Source: Saccharum officinarum (Eukaryota; Streptophyta; Magnoliopsida; Poales; Poaceae). From it: 64,000 nt of DNA. The notes beneath the pieces are model-generated. The model saw nothing but the letters and a program-made list of their open reading frames with translations, did not search any database and was not told where the DNA came from. The position numbers and the translations under genes are program-made. The stretch spans positions 79,522,502 to 79,586,501 of the forward strand of contig CM036201.1 of assembly GCA_020631735.1 (NCBI GenBank), written 5' to 3'. Shown in pieces: positions 35,696 to 48,526 of this stretch; the stretch's first letter is position 1; the number at the start of each line of letters is the position of its first letter.

Positions 35696-38420
35696 TATCG
35701 CAAGCTAAATTTATATATATAGTGCACATGCTTGTCGTCCGTACATACACAGAGGCACAGAGCCATGAGTCCACGCTGAAGTCGACTCGGAGATGGACGT
35801 CAACTACATGCACCTCTACATACATAGCACGCGCGTTGAGATCGAATCGCAAGAAATTAATTAGAGCCACAAGTTTTTAGCAAGCTGGTTCTCCTTGTGA
35901 ACGTATTCGCTAGCAAGCAAGTCATGCGTATTCTACGATTCTTTCAGCCGGGGACGACGGGGCCCAGCAGTGCACAGTGCACTGGATCCAATGCAAAGCA
36001 TGAAAAAAAAGGATAGTCTTTGAGGTGGCAAGTGGCACTTCACGTGAGTTTTGTACATACAACAGCAAAATAAGAACACTGCAGCATTGCGTCGGTGCAG
36101 CAGCAATGCATGCAGCCGGTAATTACGCTGGTACTCTGTACGGCTGTCACGGATCCTTCAGAGTGAGTGAGTACATACCACACGTCGGCCGTGCCACTGC
36201 CATGGCTACTGGCTCGGCATGTGACTCTGTTTCTTCATCCTTGAGCCACCATTTTGGTTTGGGTCCCCTAGTTCTCTTTTTTGGCTCAACAGCTAGCTAG
36301 TCACAGATTCAGATTCCGATCAGATGTGATTCTCATCAGCTGAATGTGGAAGCCTGCAGAAAACTCTCTCTGGGAGTCTCTCAATCTCTCTCAATCAGCT
36401 GAATGTGAAAGCCTGCAGGAAACTCAAGTGACGCTCAGCTAGCTGACTAGCGTGTATACCAAGAATAATGTGGCAACGACAATGCCAGATATGCCATGAT
36501 GAGCTAACCGTGCCCTCTTGCAATGTCAAATATGTCATGGCTCGCTCACGTCCACTGACTTTGCTTTGCCACTTGTCAGTCCACTTGTCTAACAAAAAAG
36601 ACATGGATGGGCATCAAGGGGGCAACCGGGACTCTCTATATTTGCTCCGTTCACTTATCTTTTCAGCTGCACTTTTTCAGCTCATGATATAGTATTTTTC
36701 TCTCACAACAAATTAGCGAATAATACTTTTCAGTCTGGCTTTTCACCGAAGCGAACAGGAACGTGGGGCGTAGAATTTAAAAACCATTGTCGTATCAAAG
36801 AGGTATATCCATTTGTATGGTTCATTCATTCATCACCCCTATAGCGGGAGGTGAGAGGAGGGTGGGGGCAGGGCATCACCGTTGTGTGCGGTGATGTGGC
36901 GTACACTAGAAGGTGTGTTTGGTTTTTCGGTCTAAGCTCTTGTCTAGGCTCCAACAATATCGTTTCGGCTTGTTTGGTTTTCTATTTAGAGCCTAAAGCT
37001 TGGCCTAGCTAGGTAAGACACAGACACCCCCCCACCACCCTAGGCCAGGCTTGCTGGAAACACAAGGGGTGGGCATTCCTAGCTGGTCAGGCTGGGCTAT
37101 GCAGTCGTATGATGTCTTCTCACCACCCCTAAGTCCCACCTTAGCTTCTACCCCTTGTCGACACGTCGTCCTCATCGAGAGGGTTCCTCGCCAACACACT
37201 CTCATCACCAAGGAGCCATCCTCGCCGAGAGGGATTCTGACCTACGCCACCTCATTGCTGACATGCCCTCCTTGCCGAGCGAAGCGAAACAAGCTGTCTA
37301 CACACAACTCTTCCAATGTGGTGGCAGCAGAGCAATAGCAGCGAGGAGACCTGTCGGCGCATGGTGATGGCACAAGTGCCCCTAATCTCGTGACAATGAA
37401 TTGAGGTGAGTTCACGAGGGTCAGGCCCCACTGTGCAACCTTTGGCATGAGGGATGGGTGGCCCGTCGGCGGCTTTGGCTTGTGTGAGGCATCCGTGGGT
37501 GACGATGATGGGAAGGTCGAGGTGCATTCTTTTCAACGAGCTCCGGTGGCGATAATTGAGCTAAATTTTAGTACCTTGATAAAGATGAGGTGATTGTATC
37601 CGAACTACCAAGGTAACTAAATATGATTTAGACAACTAAACAATAGTATTTTGCATCGCGGGAACCAGGCTTTGTCTACCCTAGCTTAGTTGACTAGCCA
37701 GATCAGATCTGATAGCGCAAGCACTGAGCCAAACTACGTACTCACACCCTATAAACAACCAACCACTTATGCCTCGAATTTGATCTCGGAAAGCATAGCA
37801 CTAGTTGCGCCAAGGGCGCGCTCTCTCCTTTCTGGATACTAGTCTTAAAAAAAAAGGAAAGAAAGGAGCAAAATAAGGAGATTAAATCAAAAGGCGATGG
37901 AGCACACACATGCAGATGCGACTAGTCATCCCGCGTTTCACTGCAGATTCTGTGGCCCCCTTGGCTCATGGCCCTCAAATAAATAACTGTGCCATGTGGC
38001 ACGCGGCCCACGCTGCCGCGAGGAGTTGGAACCCAAACTGAAACTGGGGCAGGGGATGGAAAGAATTGGGATGCTGCGTTGGGCCACTGGCACTACCTCA
38101 TGGAGGCCCAGCCCGTTTACACCAAAAAGGAATCGGATCCAGCCGTGATGGTGAGGAAACAAAATTGGATCGGATGTCATTTTTACAGTCGGACGAGAAG
38201 ATGTACAACAACAATGTCGTCACCCCCATCGGCCATCTCCTTCTTTTTTGCCAACAAAACAAGAATTCTCTTCTTCTTCTTGTTCGCTGAAATCTTCAGA
38301 TGTGCCATGATGATGCTATCTTGGTATGTTCTTCTTGTTAATATACGCAAAGCTGTTTCAGTCATCAGTTCACATTTGCTACATGCATATTTCCCACAAT
38401 GTTACACATAATTATATGTA
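35696..38420. other. Intergenic with small repeats
   Basis: No gene recognised. It includes a partial tandem duplication at about 36330-36425 (CAGCTGAATGTG, then AAGCCTGCAG, twice) and the small MITE at 36643-36761. A segment at 36930-37560 contains a repeated CTCGCCGAGAGGG-like motif. Open frames here are short and lack domains. Confidence 0.5.
36643..36761. mobile_element. Small MITE (TGTTCGCTTCGG type)
   Basis: Left end GCTCCGTTCACTTATCTTTTCAGC and right end inverted GCCTGTTCGCTTCGGTGAAAAGCC-like sequence. About 120 bp, AT-rich core, typical of short grass MITEs. Target duplication not resolved. Confidence 0.5.
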
Positions 38421-38550
38421 GTACTTATGTTTGAGAGAATTTTACTTGAACAGCATTACTTGCCCTGCTTGCGCTCGAGTTTCGTATGAGAAGAATTACG
38501 CATGTTTCAGTCTGGATTTTTGTACAGAGCTGGTTTACCATCAACCTGTT
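38421..38550 (+). repeat. Direct repeat copy 1 flanking the MIP3-like locus
   Basis: TACTTATGTTTGAGAGAATT and the following 120 bases match 45088-45215 in the same orientation, with scattered differences. The two copies lie on either side of the MIP3-like pseudogene. Their nature (small transposon or segmental duplication) is unknown. Confidence 0.7.
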
Positions 38551-38905
38551 CAGCATTTTTTTTCCACCACGGACAAACCGAATTTCATTACTCAAGAGCA
38601 ACGAAATTACAAGAGTTCAACAAAACGAAAACCAAAGATAACCACTATCCTATGACATACGCCTCTAATACCACTATCCTATGAACAACTGTGGGTTCAT
38701 CTTGCAAACTATTTTGACTAAAAATGCCCCCAATGGACTGCTTTCTTCTGGTTGTGCCAATATCAACAATACGCTCTGAGTCTGAATTGCTTCCGCTCCA
38801 CCAGACACTAGAATTTCTGGAGAGAAAAAATGCTCCAAGTTCCTTCGAAGTCTTATTTGGATGTACTCTCTGCGCTCCCACATGACTCAAGAGTGAAGGT
38901 TGAGC

Positions 38906-41900
38906 CTAAGCAAAGCTCGACGAGCCCAACATCAACTCAAACATGTCGTCTGGAGTAAGAAGGCTTGTCCCACCCAGAATAAGCTCCACATCCGTTCTGC
39001 TGCTCTCTGAGATTGCGGTCATGACTTCCCGGACCTTGCATAGAATAGACCATTAATTTCCCTTAGGACACCGTTTACCATCTTGTACGTTACAGCACTA
39101 TTACTCTCTGACAGGCTGCCACTAAGATATATGGTTTCAAGTTCAGCTCTGCTTTTCAAGAGAGAACTACAAGGTGGAATTTTGGCGATTGTATAGCATT
39201 AACCCAAAACTGGAAGTGCAGATCACTACACACGCTTTAAAGCTGCAGTAACTAAAACCTTTTGTGTCATAGCCATAATCTCAGATCCAACAGAACAATT
39301 AGAAAACAGTACGCTGAACTGTACACTTACAAAATATATAATGAAAAAGGAAGAAATATATAGTCCAAAGTAAAAGTAATTTGACAGAACAATTTAGAAA
39401 ATTGGGAAACGAATATTACCAAAAAAAAACTACTTGCTTCCTTTGTACCAAGATAAACACATTATACAAAAAGGTATATATATGTATTATCGACTATCGT
39501 AGATGGCCAATAAACTAAAATATCATTCTTCATATCATAGGATAGTAAATGACAAACATAATGGATTTCCATTGAGATTAAAAGCTAATGACAGGTTCAT
39601 TGTAGTTTCATAGAGATCAAATATTCATGTAAACACCAACCAAACTCTGGGAGGAATAAAGAATTATCTTGGCATGAATAACTGAAACCAAAGAAAATGG
39701 ACCATACCTCAAGAGCATTAATACCTCCCAGAACAAAAACGATAAGGACAGTTTGATCGCCAAAGGTTGGTTTAGACTGCAAAATGGAACAAAACTTAGA
39801 AATGAGCAATTAAATGGAAACAGAGAAAAAAGACTGAGAAACACACCTGTCCAAGCCGAATCTACCTAATCCACTTTTGAATAGACGACCAACAGTAGAC
39901 GAATGATACTCGAGGCCAGGTACATTATACCTCGACAAGAGAGCTAATAGTAACTTATAAAGCAAGCCTTTCCTCGAGTAGCCGCCAGTCTTGAATCTAC
40001 CTAATGCTGCTAGACCTTCACTAAGGGCTTGATTTCTTAACCTCATACTGGATAATTTGTGAAAAAAAAATTGAAAAGCTGATCAACCCTATCTCGCACC
40101 TCCAACTTAAGTTGCACATCCCCATAAGCTTCCTTTTGGTGATCAATATTATCACTGTCATCCCAGGTGCCCCATTCGTCATCAAAATCATCAGTATTAG
40201 GTGCTACCTCACTAGAGTTTTTATTCCTCTCACAATCTTTAGATCTAGCTTTAGCTTCGAGTTCACTATCCAGGCCATCAAGGAAACGCAACTTCACAGA
40301 TGATGGTCGTTCAAGGATAGAGTCCACCATAAGATCCTTAAGAGACCGCTCATCTTCCCAAGAAAAGGAACCACCAGCTATAGATGTAGGGAAATTTTCA
40401 CCAGCTAAGACATACCCGATAATCGTTAGAAGCAGTACATCCTGGAAACTAAGTAGGCCCTGTGAAGACTCCATTGTAGTAGTTTGTGTGTGTGATTCAA
40501 CTGAAGTGCTAGTGTTGATGAAATCACGAAGCTCACTGGCAAGACTTTGAGTTGTCTCTGCAGATGTTACACTTAATATTCGCTCAGCACTTGTAAAGGC
40601 GTCCCAGCGAGAACTTTGAGGCTCCCGTAGAGTCATTTCAGCAGCTAGTGCTAACTGGATAACACCTCTGTTTTTTAACAATGACAACAGGTCTCGAGAA
40701 AGCATTCGCACCATAGAGCGAATCTCTGAAACAGAAGTGGCTCCCTGTCAACCTTTAGATGCAGAGGATAGCTTTCCATGCTGCAAGGCTTCGACAAGCC
40801 ATTTTTTAATCAGCACTAACCCATCTTTTGCTCATCTGTCTAGTAATGCCTCCAAGTAGCGTACTCCAGCACAATTGGATAGGAATGAGCCACTTATAGT
40901 GTCAAGTTCACAGCCAAGTGTGTGATCATGTGCTTTATCAGCGTAATCAGGTAACTAGCTAACTTCAGAGTCAACCTCAACAGAGTTCCATCCAGATGCA
41001 AATGACATGAAACCTTCAGATTACATACTGCTCCTAATCTTTGGTTCTTCCTTGCTAAAGACTATCTCAAAAGGAACTTTTATATGCAGTGGGGAACGTT
41101 TAATGGTGCCTTGAGAATGATTGCTTGGAGTTTGTGGATTTTTTGCTGTAGAATTGGATGCCATCCTTTTCTTGCGTGGCAACGAGGATAGCATCCTATC
41201 AAGAAATGAGTCACCATGGAAGCAAGGAGTTAGGAGATCAACTGTACGATCTACGATCATTAGACCAGCAGATCTCTTATTGCGACCAACATCATATAGA
41301 CTTGACATATCCATCATCAGCTTTCCAATAACCTTCGATGTATCACCAAGTGAAAATATATCAAGTTTTAGGTCCATCTGCGAACATTTTTACAATGAAG
41401 AATTGAGATCAACAAAGTGTATGCCTTTAAAGAACAGATAAAAGTCATGAGGGAATAGTTTTGATGCGTAAATCATTACCTTATTGGCCAAATGGTACAG
41501 GAACTAACTGGGCAGTCAATGTCACTCCTGGAGGTACCTCGTCACTATCAAAAGGTTTACCAGTAGATATGGAGGGTAGACCAGGGCCAAGGTAATCTTC
41601 ATGATGATTCGACAAGCTTGAGTCAGCAATTGTGCCTTCAGAGGGCAAAACAAAAACCCTTGAGGAAATAGGAGAGAAAATCATCGGAAAGTGACGCACA
41701 GCTACAGACAACCTTCTCCCTCTTGCTTCAACCTGGCCCATGTCATCATCAAAAAAATCCCTTTTCGTCGGGCTGGATTCAGAATTAGAGCCATAATGCA
41801 CCCCGGAACCCCACTTAGAATAATTATCAATGGCAGAGGTGAAATCACTTGCCGTTTCATGAATGTTTTCTTTATGTCTGTCTAACTTCTCATACTTCTT

Positions 41901-44516
41901 AAGAAGCTCATCATGATCCTGAATAAGTAATGTTTCATATTCCCGAAACGCATCTGGCCCGAGTGGAGAATCAACATATGCTGAGTGTCCAATCTGCATT
42001 AAATTTCCCCAATGATTCAAGGTCCTTGCAAAAACAAAGGCAGTAATATCGATATAGTTTCAAGAATGTTTTCAAAAACAAGATGAATAACAATAGCACG
42101 ATAAACAGTTATGTAGCATTTTTGTCAGTAATGCTGAAGTTACTGTGGATTACAAAGAAACCATATTCCTCAAGCATATTCATTCAGTAACCAGTGAATC
42201 AGACATAGGGCCTGGTTGGTTGGTGCCTATCCTTACCACACCTAACCTTAGGCAAACAAACGTGTGGCGAACAAAATCCACCAGGAACATGCAAGTTGCT
42301 GCAAGACTATAACTGAGAAGATAAATGATCAAACAGTTCAGATACAGGAAGTGCTGCCTACAAAATTTAATTGGAACTGATAAGAATATTTCTGCTTTTC
42401 AAAAGAGAAGTAAACAAAAACTCTTAAAGCCATCCAAATATACTATAGGGAAATATGTATGAAGAGAAATCATTAAAGAAAATAATTTTAGTTGGCAGGA
42501 TTCAGGTACTTCAGAAGCAATCTAGACAACACACATTATATTCTTGCAGGGATTAAGCACCTCTGAAATAGCTGTCAGTACAGTACAATGTGAAACAGTT
42601 CGATAGTTGCTCAGGCATCGCAAAATATACCGATACGCATCACTGAGAAGGTGTGATGTCAGCACTATGATCTTCTTTGGTGGATTAGAAAAACTTGATT
42701 GCCAGTCAGCTGCCTGCAATGTATAGGCTACAGCAGGTGATCAGGTAAAGAGCAAAGCAGCAAAAGCACAGGAAGCCTGATTATGCATAAAAATGGAGAA
42801 TGAATTTGCAGGCAAAATTTAACAGGAAGGTATTAAACTTGGGGCTTCTCTTGCATCACAGCATCAGAAGTACTGAAACAAACAAATCTGTGGATTAAGG
42901 CCAACATGCAGCAGATAAAAAGAAGTTAAAGAAAAGAAACATTACAAAACAGCAAATGTCATATATCCATAATAACGTACAATTCAAGAAACCTTACGAT
43001 GTATTATTGTCTACGAACTTAACATTGACGAAATATTTTCAATACCATCTTAGGTGTCATATTTAGACAGATTTTGCTCTTAATATCTGCTATGCATTAA
43101 AATCCTTGGAGTTCAGGCATAGAGCAGGAAAATGAACAGATCAAACTTATCTTTCAACTGTCATGCTTGTATGTTATGACCGGCATCTCGTACAAGAGGA
43201 GATCGACAAGTGGCTAGGAGCAGCCGGCCACCAGGGCTCGGTCGGTGTTTGGGGCCGGAAGCCCAATTATCTTCATCAATATTATTATTAGGAATATTAT
43301 TATTATTAGGGAGTATTTTATAAATTATTAGGAGGAGAGAAGGATATATATTTGTAAGACTCTATGAGATAATCAAGCAGAAACATATCAATTGTTTCCG
43401 GCTTCCCTTGGGAGCCGGGAGTCCTAACCCTAGCTGCGTATTCATGCGCGCGCACGCCGCCACGGCGCCCCCGCGTCGCCTCCCTCGCGCGCTGCGCCCT
43501 CGTCCTCCTCCAACCCACACATACAACCTCCGATCCCTCTCCAGCAGGACTAGGGTTCGTAGCATTGTAGGACATTCATTAATCATGCATACAACAAGAA
43601 AATAGCTGGAAAACCATGTTGCATTGTCAAATTTTACCATAGATACTATCTGTTTTCTGCTTTTATTAGTTTCATCAAAGTGAATGCATTCAAAGATAGC
43701 TCTAAAGCTGCTACTGTTAAAGATATCCCATTCAGTTTCCATGAAAATGTCAAGGTCATTGACATCTGCGCTCACAACATGCATTTACTTGCTTGAGGGG
43801 TTTGATGCCCGAATATGTGGAGTTCAGTTCAGCACACGAATGGGCTCCCATTGCAATCTACAATATTGATACTCCATAGTTTGTGGTAGCAAGGTGTTGC
43901 AGGAAACTCACAGCATCAAGAGGGGACGCATTCCCCAAACTGCACACAGCATGAGCACCGAGTTCAAGAAGCAGAGGGAATCCTCCTATGAACTGAAATG
44001 CCTCCAAGGTGCCCGCATCCATATAGACTATTGAATCTGCAATCTCATCTCCAATCTGCAACCACAATTAATAAGAATAATAACTTCCATCTTGGAAGCT
44101 GAAAATACGAAATTTTGACATTCAGAATTCTGTATAGGACAAATTCTTGTCACAATATCCATACGAATTGAACCGGTTACAGAAGGCGAATTCTCAGTTC
44201 AGGACCTCAAAGATGATATTTTGACTAGTGGAACTGCTAGGTTTTGTAATATAAGATATTTTGACATTAAACTTGGCACAAGAAAAATGAACCAGTGTGG
44301 GGTCTTTTTTCCAACAGGATAATTGCTCCAACCCACACTGAACAAAGCAAATTTGTTTGACTAGGAGCGAAACAAAAAGTAGCTGAACTTCAAGCCCTAT
44401 CATATGAAATAAATTGAAACATATCACCTAGAATCCGGAATCAGCAACAAGTCGAGAGGAGATCCAACCTGGCGAATGGAGTTGAGGCAGGAGGCAATCA
44501 GATCCACTGACCCTAT
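38906..44516 (-). pseudogene. MIP3: MIP3-like Sec1/Munc18 (SCFD2-type) gene, decayed
   Basis: Seven minus-strand exon blocks with GT-AG borders: 44516-44469, 44055-43912, 42713-42561, 41993-41480, 41377-39847, 39776-39708, 39034-38906 (TAG at 38906). Recognisable segments include DEIADSIVYMDAGTLEAFQF, LTSHLLSDAYRYILRCLSN, MDMSSLYDVGRNKRSAGLMI, VDRTVDLLTPC and the C terminus around LTPDDMFELML. Plant MIP3 proteins are Sec1-family partners of the MAG2 tethering complex in ER-Golgi traffic. Lesions: ATA (44516-44514) where ATG is expected; a 4-bp AACT duplication (41502-41509) shifting frame; stops at 41021, 40955, 40832, 40748; an A9 run (40062-40070) shifting frame. About 860 codons overall, the expected size. 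Splicing signals remain, so decay is recent, or the assembly has errors. Confidence 0.85.
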
Positions 44517-44748
44517 AGCGCCCTCCCCTCCAACCTTATCCTCAAATCCTCCATAAAGTTCAAAGAGATCGCTGGGGCGCCACCCTCCCAGCGTCGGCGA
44601 TGCGGAGGGATCTTGGGCAATGGTGGGCCCAGGATTTTGGGACTGGTTATTTGAAATGCATAGGGGTATAAAAAAAATTCACAACCAAAGGGCTAATATT
44701 TAGCATGTATAATGCCGCATATTTGAAATATATAACACATAACTGAGC

Positions 44749-45087
44749 ATGATTTCATATATTCAAGATGACTCGACAACGTCTGTGGTGGGTGATGGCG
44801 CAACAACTGCATTTGGGACTGACAGATGGCTCAACGGCTGCTCCGTCCAAGAAAGTGCGCCGACAATTTTTGCAATCGTGCCGCGGGCACGATGGAAGCG
44901 ATCGGTGGCTTCGGCACTTCAAAATGGTGCTTGGGTCCAGGACATCGTTGGTGCCATCACAATGCAGGTTATCATGGAGTACCTGCACCTGTGGGATCTT
45001 TTGGAGACTATTCAGCTCAACGCTGTCGTGCCGGACGTCCTCCTTTGGAATTGGTCCAGGGATCAGCAGTACTCAAATCTAAGTTAA
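44749..45087 (+). pseudogene. Fragment of a LINE reverse transcriptase C-terminal region
   Basis: The 112-codon open frame has the pattern FGTDRWLNG, then APTIFAIVPRARWKRSVASA, LQNGAWVQDI and WDLLETIQLN...VPDVLLWNW. This is the region after the RT domain (zf-RVT neighbourhood) of plant LINEs and their host-gene-like relatives. It is cut off on both sides and lies just upstream of the MIP3-like first exon, in the opposite orientation. Confidence 0.7.
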
Positions 45088-45215
45088 TACTTATGTTTGA
45101 GAGAATTTTACTTGAACGGCATTACTTGCCCCTCTTGCGCTTGAGTTTCATACTAAAAAAGCTACCCGTTTCCAGTTTGCAGATTCTTGTACACAGTTGG
45201 TTCGTCATCACCTTA
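45088..45215 (+). repeat. Direct repeat copy 2 flanking the MIP3-like locus
   Basis: Matches 38421-38550 in the same orientation, starting TACTTATGTTTGAGAGAATT. It begins immediately after the LINE fragment. Confidence 0.7.
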
Positions 45216-45807
45216 GCTGCTAACTTTGCATATGACCTGTTCATCAGTACACCTGAACATCTTCCAAATGTCTGTACCGTTTTCCTTCCCAGTTTTATAC
45301 ATGCTCCATTTCTCACAGATACCAGTTGCATCAATCAAACACATGGAAATAGACCAATCAGATAGTTGAGCTATCTCCCATTCCTGCCAGTAAACTGCAG
45401 CAACCAGACATGCATCATTTGGATTTCACATAATAAAAGATTGCAAGAAACAAGAACTATCAAGTGTCTATGTAGTACTACCTGACATGCTCAAGAAAGG
45501 AAATTCAGTTGCAATTGATGCCAAATCAAACAGGATTTACAATGCCAGGGTGAAAGTATTCCCCTGTGTCCTTCAAGAACCACAAGATTTTCTAAAACAA
45601 AAATTGCAACATTGACCCGGGACAAATTGGGTCTTTAGCAGTTCAATGGAGAGGGGGGAAAAAAACAAGAGCTACTTGAAATAGAACTACAGCTTACAAC
45701 AGAACATCACCAGTCATCACAGTATACGCCTCCGAACTGATCTTCCTCCTTTCATACACCAGCTTGCATGCACCGACCCACATTCCAAAACTGAAAGGAA
45801 AACAACT

Positions 45808-47905
45808 CTAGAAGAATTCAAACTCCAGAAAGTTATCTGGGCCCTTCTGGTTGGCAGCTGGAGCAACCTTATCGTTAGCTGGGACTGGCTTCGGTGGGCG
45901 ATCCAGCTCCACAGGCTTTGGTACATCCGGAGGGCTTGCACACCGTATCAATGCCCAATTCACACCCTCAAAGAACGGGTGCTGCTTGATCTCAGTAGTC
46001 CCCCGTTTGTAGCCAAGACGATGCTGCGGGTCTTTAACCAGCAATCCTCTTATCAAGTCCCTAGCTGAGAAACTCACAATTGGGGACTCTGGGAACCGCA
46101 GGGGCTGACCAACAACGTTGAAGAGTGTAGCCCGGTTTCCTGACCCCTTGAAAGGGGTCTTACCAAATAGGAGCTCGTAAAGGAATATACCAAAGGTCCA
46201 CCAATCCACAGCACTGCCATGGCCTTCTCCCTTGATTATTTCTGGCGCCAAGTACTCATGGGTGCCAACAAATGACATAGAGCGAGCATCGGTCGGCTCC
46301 GCGATGAGCTCGGGCAGCGGGCTAACTTGGTTGACAATCTCAGGCTTCGGCTTTGGCTTCTTCTCCTTCTTGGACTTGGATTTGGAGGAGAAAAAACGGG
46401 GACCAAAGCAAGTAGTTGGAGCAACACACGCCGGCTGGATGCAGGATGGCTCAATACAAGCAGGCTGCACACAGTATGCTTGGTTGCTCCTCTGCAGTGC
46501 ATCTGGTCCAGGGTTGGCAGACTTGACAACTGTAGGGCTTACATCACAGCGAAGGGAGAGGTCAAAATCAGAGAGCATTATGTGCCCATCCTCCCGAACA
46601 AGGACGTTCTCCGGCTTCAGATCACGGTATATAATCCCAAGCATATGCAGGTACTCCAGTGCGAGGAGAACTTCGGCTACATAGAACCTTGAAGAGATGA
46701 CTATGAGCATTATATTTATAGTATGACCTGAGGTGTTGGTTTATATGTAACAGTAAAAATATACTACAATACAAGCTCAAAGTAAGGTATACATTCAGAG
46801 GCGAATTCCAGGATAATTAAATAGTATGATCAAGCTACTACACTGGACAGCACTAACAGAAAAGGAGAAAATGGAAGCAGCAAAGAAAAATAAACAATAT
46901 AGTAGGACTAGTAAACTTCAAAAGAAGATTAATATTTGCAATATATATGAGTACTGTAATTTTAAGAGTTGAAACATACTTGGCTGCTTGCTCTGAAAAG
47001 TATTTTCCAGGCTGCCTTTGTCGAAGGGTGTGCAGGTCGCCTCCTGGACAGAACTCCATCACCAAACATGAGAATTTATCTGTTTCAAAGTGGGTATATA
47101 GTGTCGGAAGAAACGGATGGTCCAGAGACTGCAGTATCTCCCGCTCCGTCTGCGCTCGAAGAAGCTTCTTCCGGCTCGCCAATGACCCTTTGTCCATGAC
47201 CTTCATGGCAAAGTAACTCTTCGTACCATTCAGTTCAGAGAGGTACACGCTGCCAATATCACCACAGCCCAGCTTCTTAAGCAGCCTAAAGTGGCTCAAA
47301 CCCAAAATGCCATCCCTCGACCTTATCACTCGGATGGCTTCCCACCTAGAATCACTCCCCTTGTGCGGCTTCGTCGTGCTGCTGCTCATGCTGCTGCACG
47401 AGCTCTCATCGCTGATGTTGCTGCTCGCGCTCGGGCGGCACATGCTGCTCTTTCCACTCTCTGGAAAATCAGCCCGGTCGCTGACCTTAGCACTGCCGCT
47501 AGTCTTCCTCAGGCTGTTCGCCCCATCGCTGGCCATGGCAGAAACAAAGCTCTCGCTCATGCTGCTCTTCTGCGACGTATTCTTCTCCTGATTACCACCA
47601 CTGCAGTCCAAGCTCTTGATATCCTTCAGTTCCCCAGAATCGCCCTGCGGGGTTGGCGGCTCATCCAAGACACCGCAGTCTGAGCAAACACTGGAAGGAC
47701 CCTTGTCCAGCATCGACGCGGAAGACTCTTGCCGCCGATGGGAGGGCTTTTGCTCCTCCAGGACATTCTTAGAAGTAGCAAGCTCCGGCGCTCCATCCAT
47801 TGCTTTCATGTCCTCCTTTGCAGGAGCTGGATCCGCTGCATGATCAGCCGCTGGTTTAGTAGCCTGGTGCCCAGGCACGTTGTGCTTGGCAGCCTCCACG
47901 GACAT
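45808..47905 (-). CDS. AGC-VIII protein kinase, D6PK/G11A type (two coding exons)
   Basis: Coding exons are 47905-46980 and 46687-45808, with a 292-bp intron (GTATGT donor, TCTTCAAG acceptor) that joins in frame, giving 601 residues. The start ATG at 47905 is preceded in frame by a TGA. Residues 1-200 are Ser-rich and disordered. The kinase domain begins near 206: glycine loop GCGDIG (213-218), lysine in AMK (about 235), YRDLKPEN (about 329-336) and SDFDLS (348-353). DFD in place of DFG and a roughly 95-residue insertion (with Cys/Pro repeats and a Lys-rich stretch) before APE are hallmarks of plant AGC-VIII kinases. The C terminus DNFLEFEFF ends in a PIF-like hydrophobic motif. D6PK-type kinases act at the plasma membrane and phosphorylate PIN auxin carriers. 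No lesions seen; the only intact host gene here. Confidence 0.92.
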
Positions 47906-48001
47906 GGTTGTCTGGTCACAGGGAGTTCCAGCAGTGCAGATCAATCAGACGAGTGAAGATCCAATTTTCACTTCGCTTCATCCAAAATCTAACAAGACTG
48001 C

Positions 48002-48028
48002 TCACTTGTCAATTGAGTTCCCAGGCAT
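48002..48028 (-). other. Short upstream ORF in the kinase 5' leader
   Basis: Eight codons (MPGNSIDK) and TGA, ending 96 bases before the kinase ATG. An acceptor-like TTTCTGTAG ends exactly at its ATG, so it would open the second leader exon if that splice is used. It could reduce kinase translation; this is inference. Confidence 0.4.
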
Positions 48029-48526
48029 CTACAGAAACAATGAAGACCAAAGAACAGTATATTAGTAAACTGAAATTAAAATTACTGATAAAAGCCGTCT
48101 AAAAAGCAGAGTTGGTGACAGAGAACTGGTAGCTGCACTGTACAGGAATTGAACAGCGGACAGGAACACATTTTCAAACACCAAAAAATTGATGGGAGAG
48201 GCTAGCAGCCCACCCACCGGGTGAGAACTTGGAAACCTACAGCATTCACAGAAACGCTCAAATAACAAGCTGCAGCAGCTGCACACAAGATTTGCAGGCA
48301 GGGAGCAGGGAGACAGGCGCAAGCGAGCAGCCGAACCTAGAGGAAGCCCGAACCACTGCACAGATCCAGCACCCGGTCCATTGCATCAGCGAAGAAGCAG
48401 CAGCAAAGGGCACCCGGCACAGCACTATGAACAGGGCCCCAAAGATCACAGAGAGACGGGGGTGGGGGACGAAGAATGCGGGGGCGTGGCTCCACGAGGG
48501 GCCAGGCCGGAACAGGAGATTAACAA

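Noticed and set aside
38560..38700. Two copies of CCACTATCCTATGA as a regulatory repeat
   Set aside because: Only two short copies, with no other supporting signal.
47291..47683. Plus-strand frames opposite the kinase first exon
   Set aside because: They are antisense shadows of the Ser-rich coding exon.
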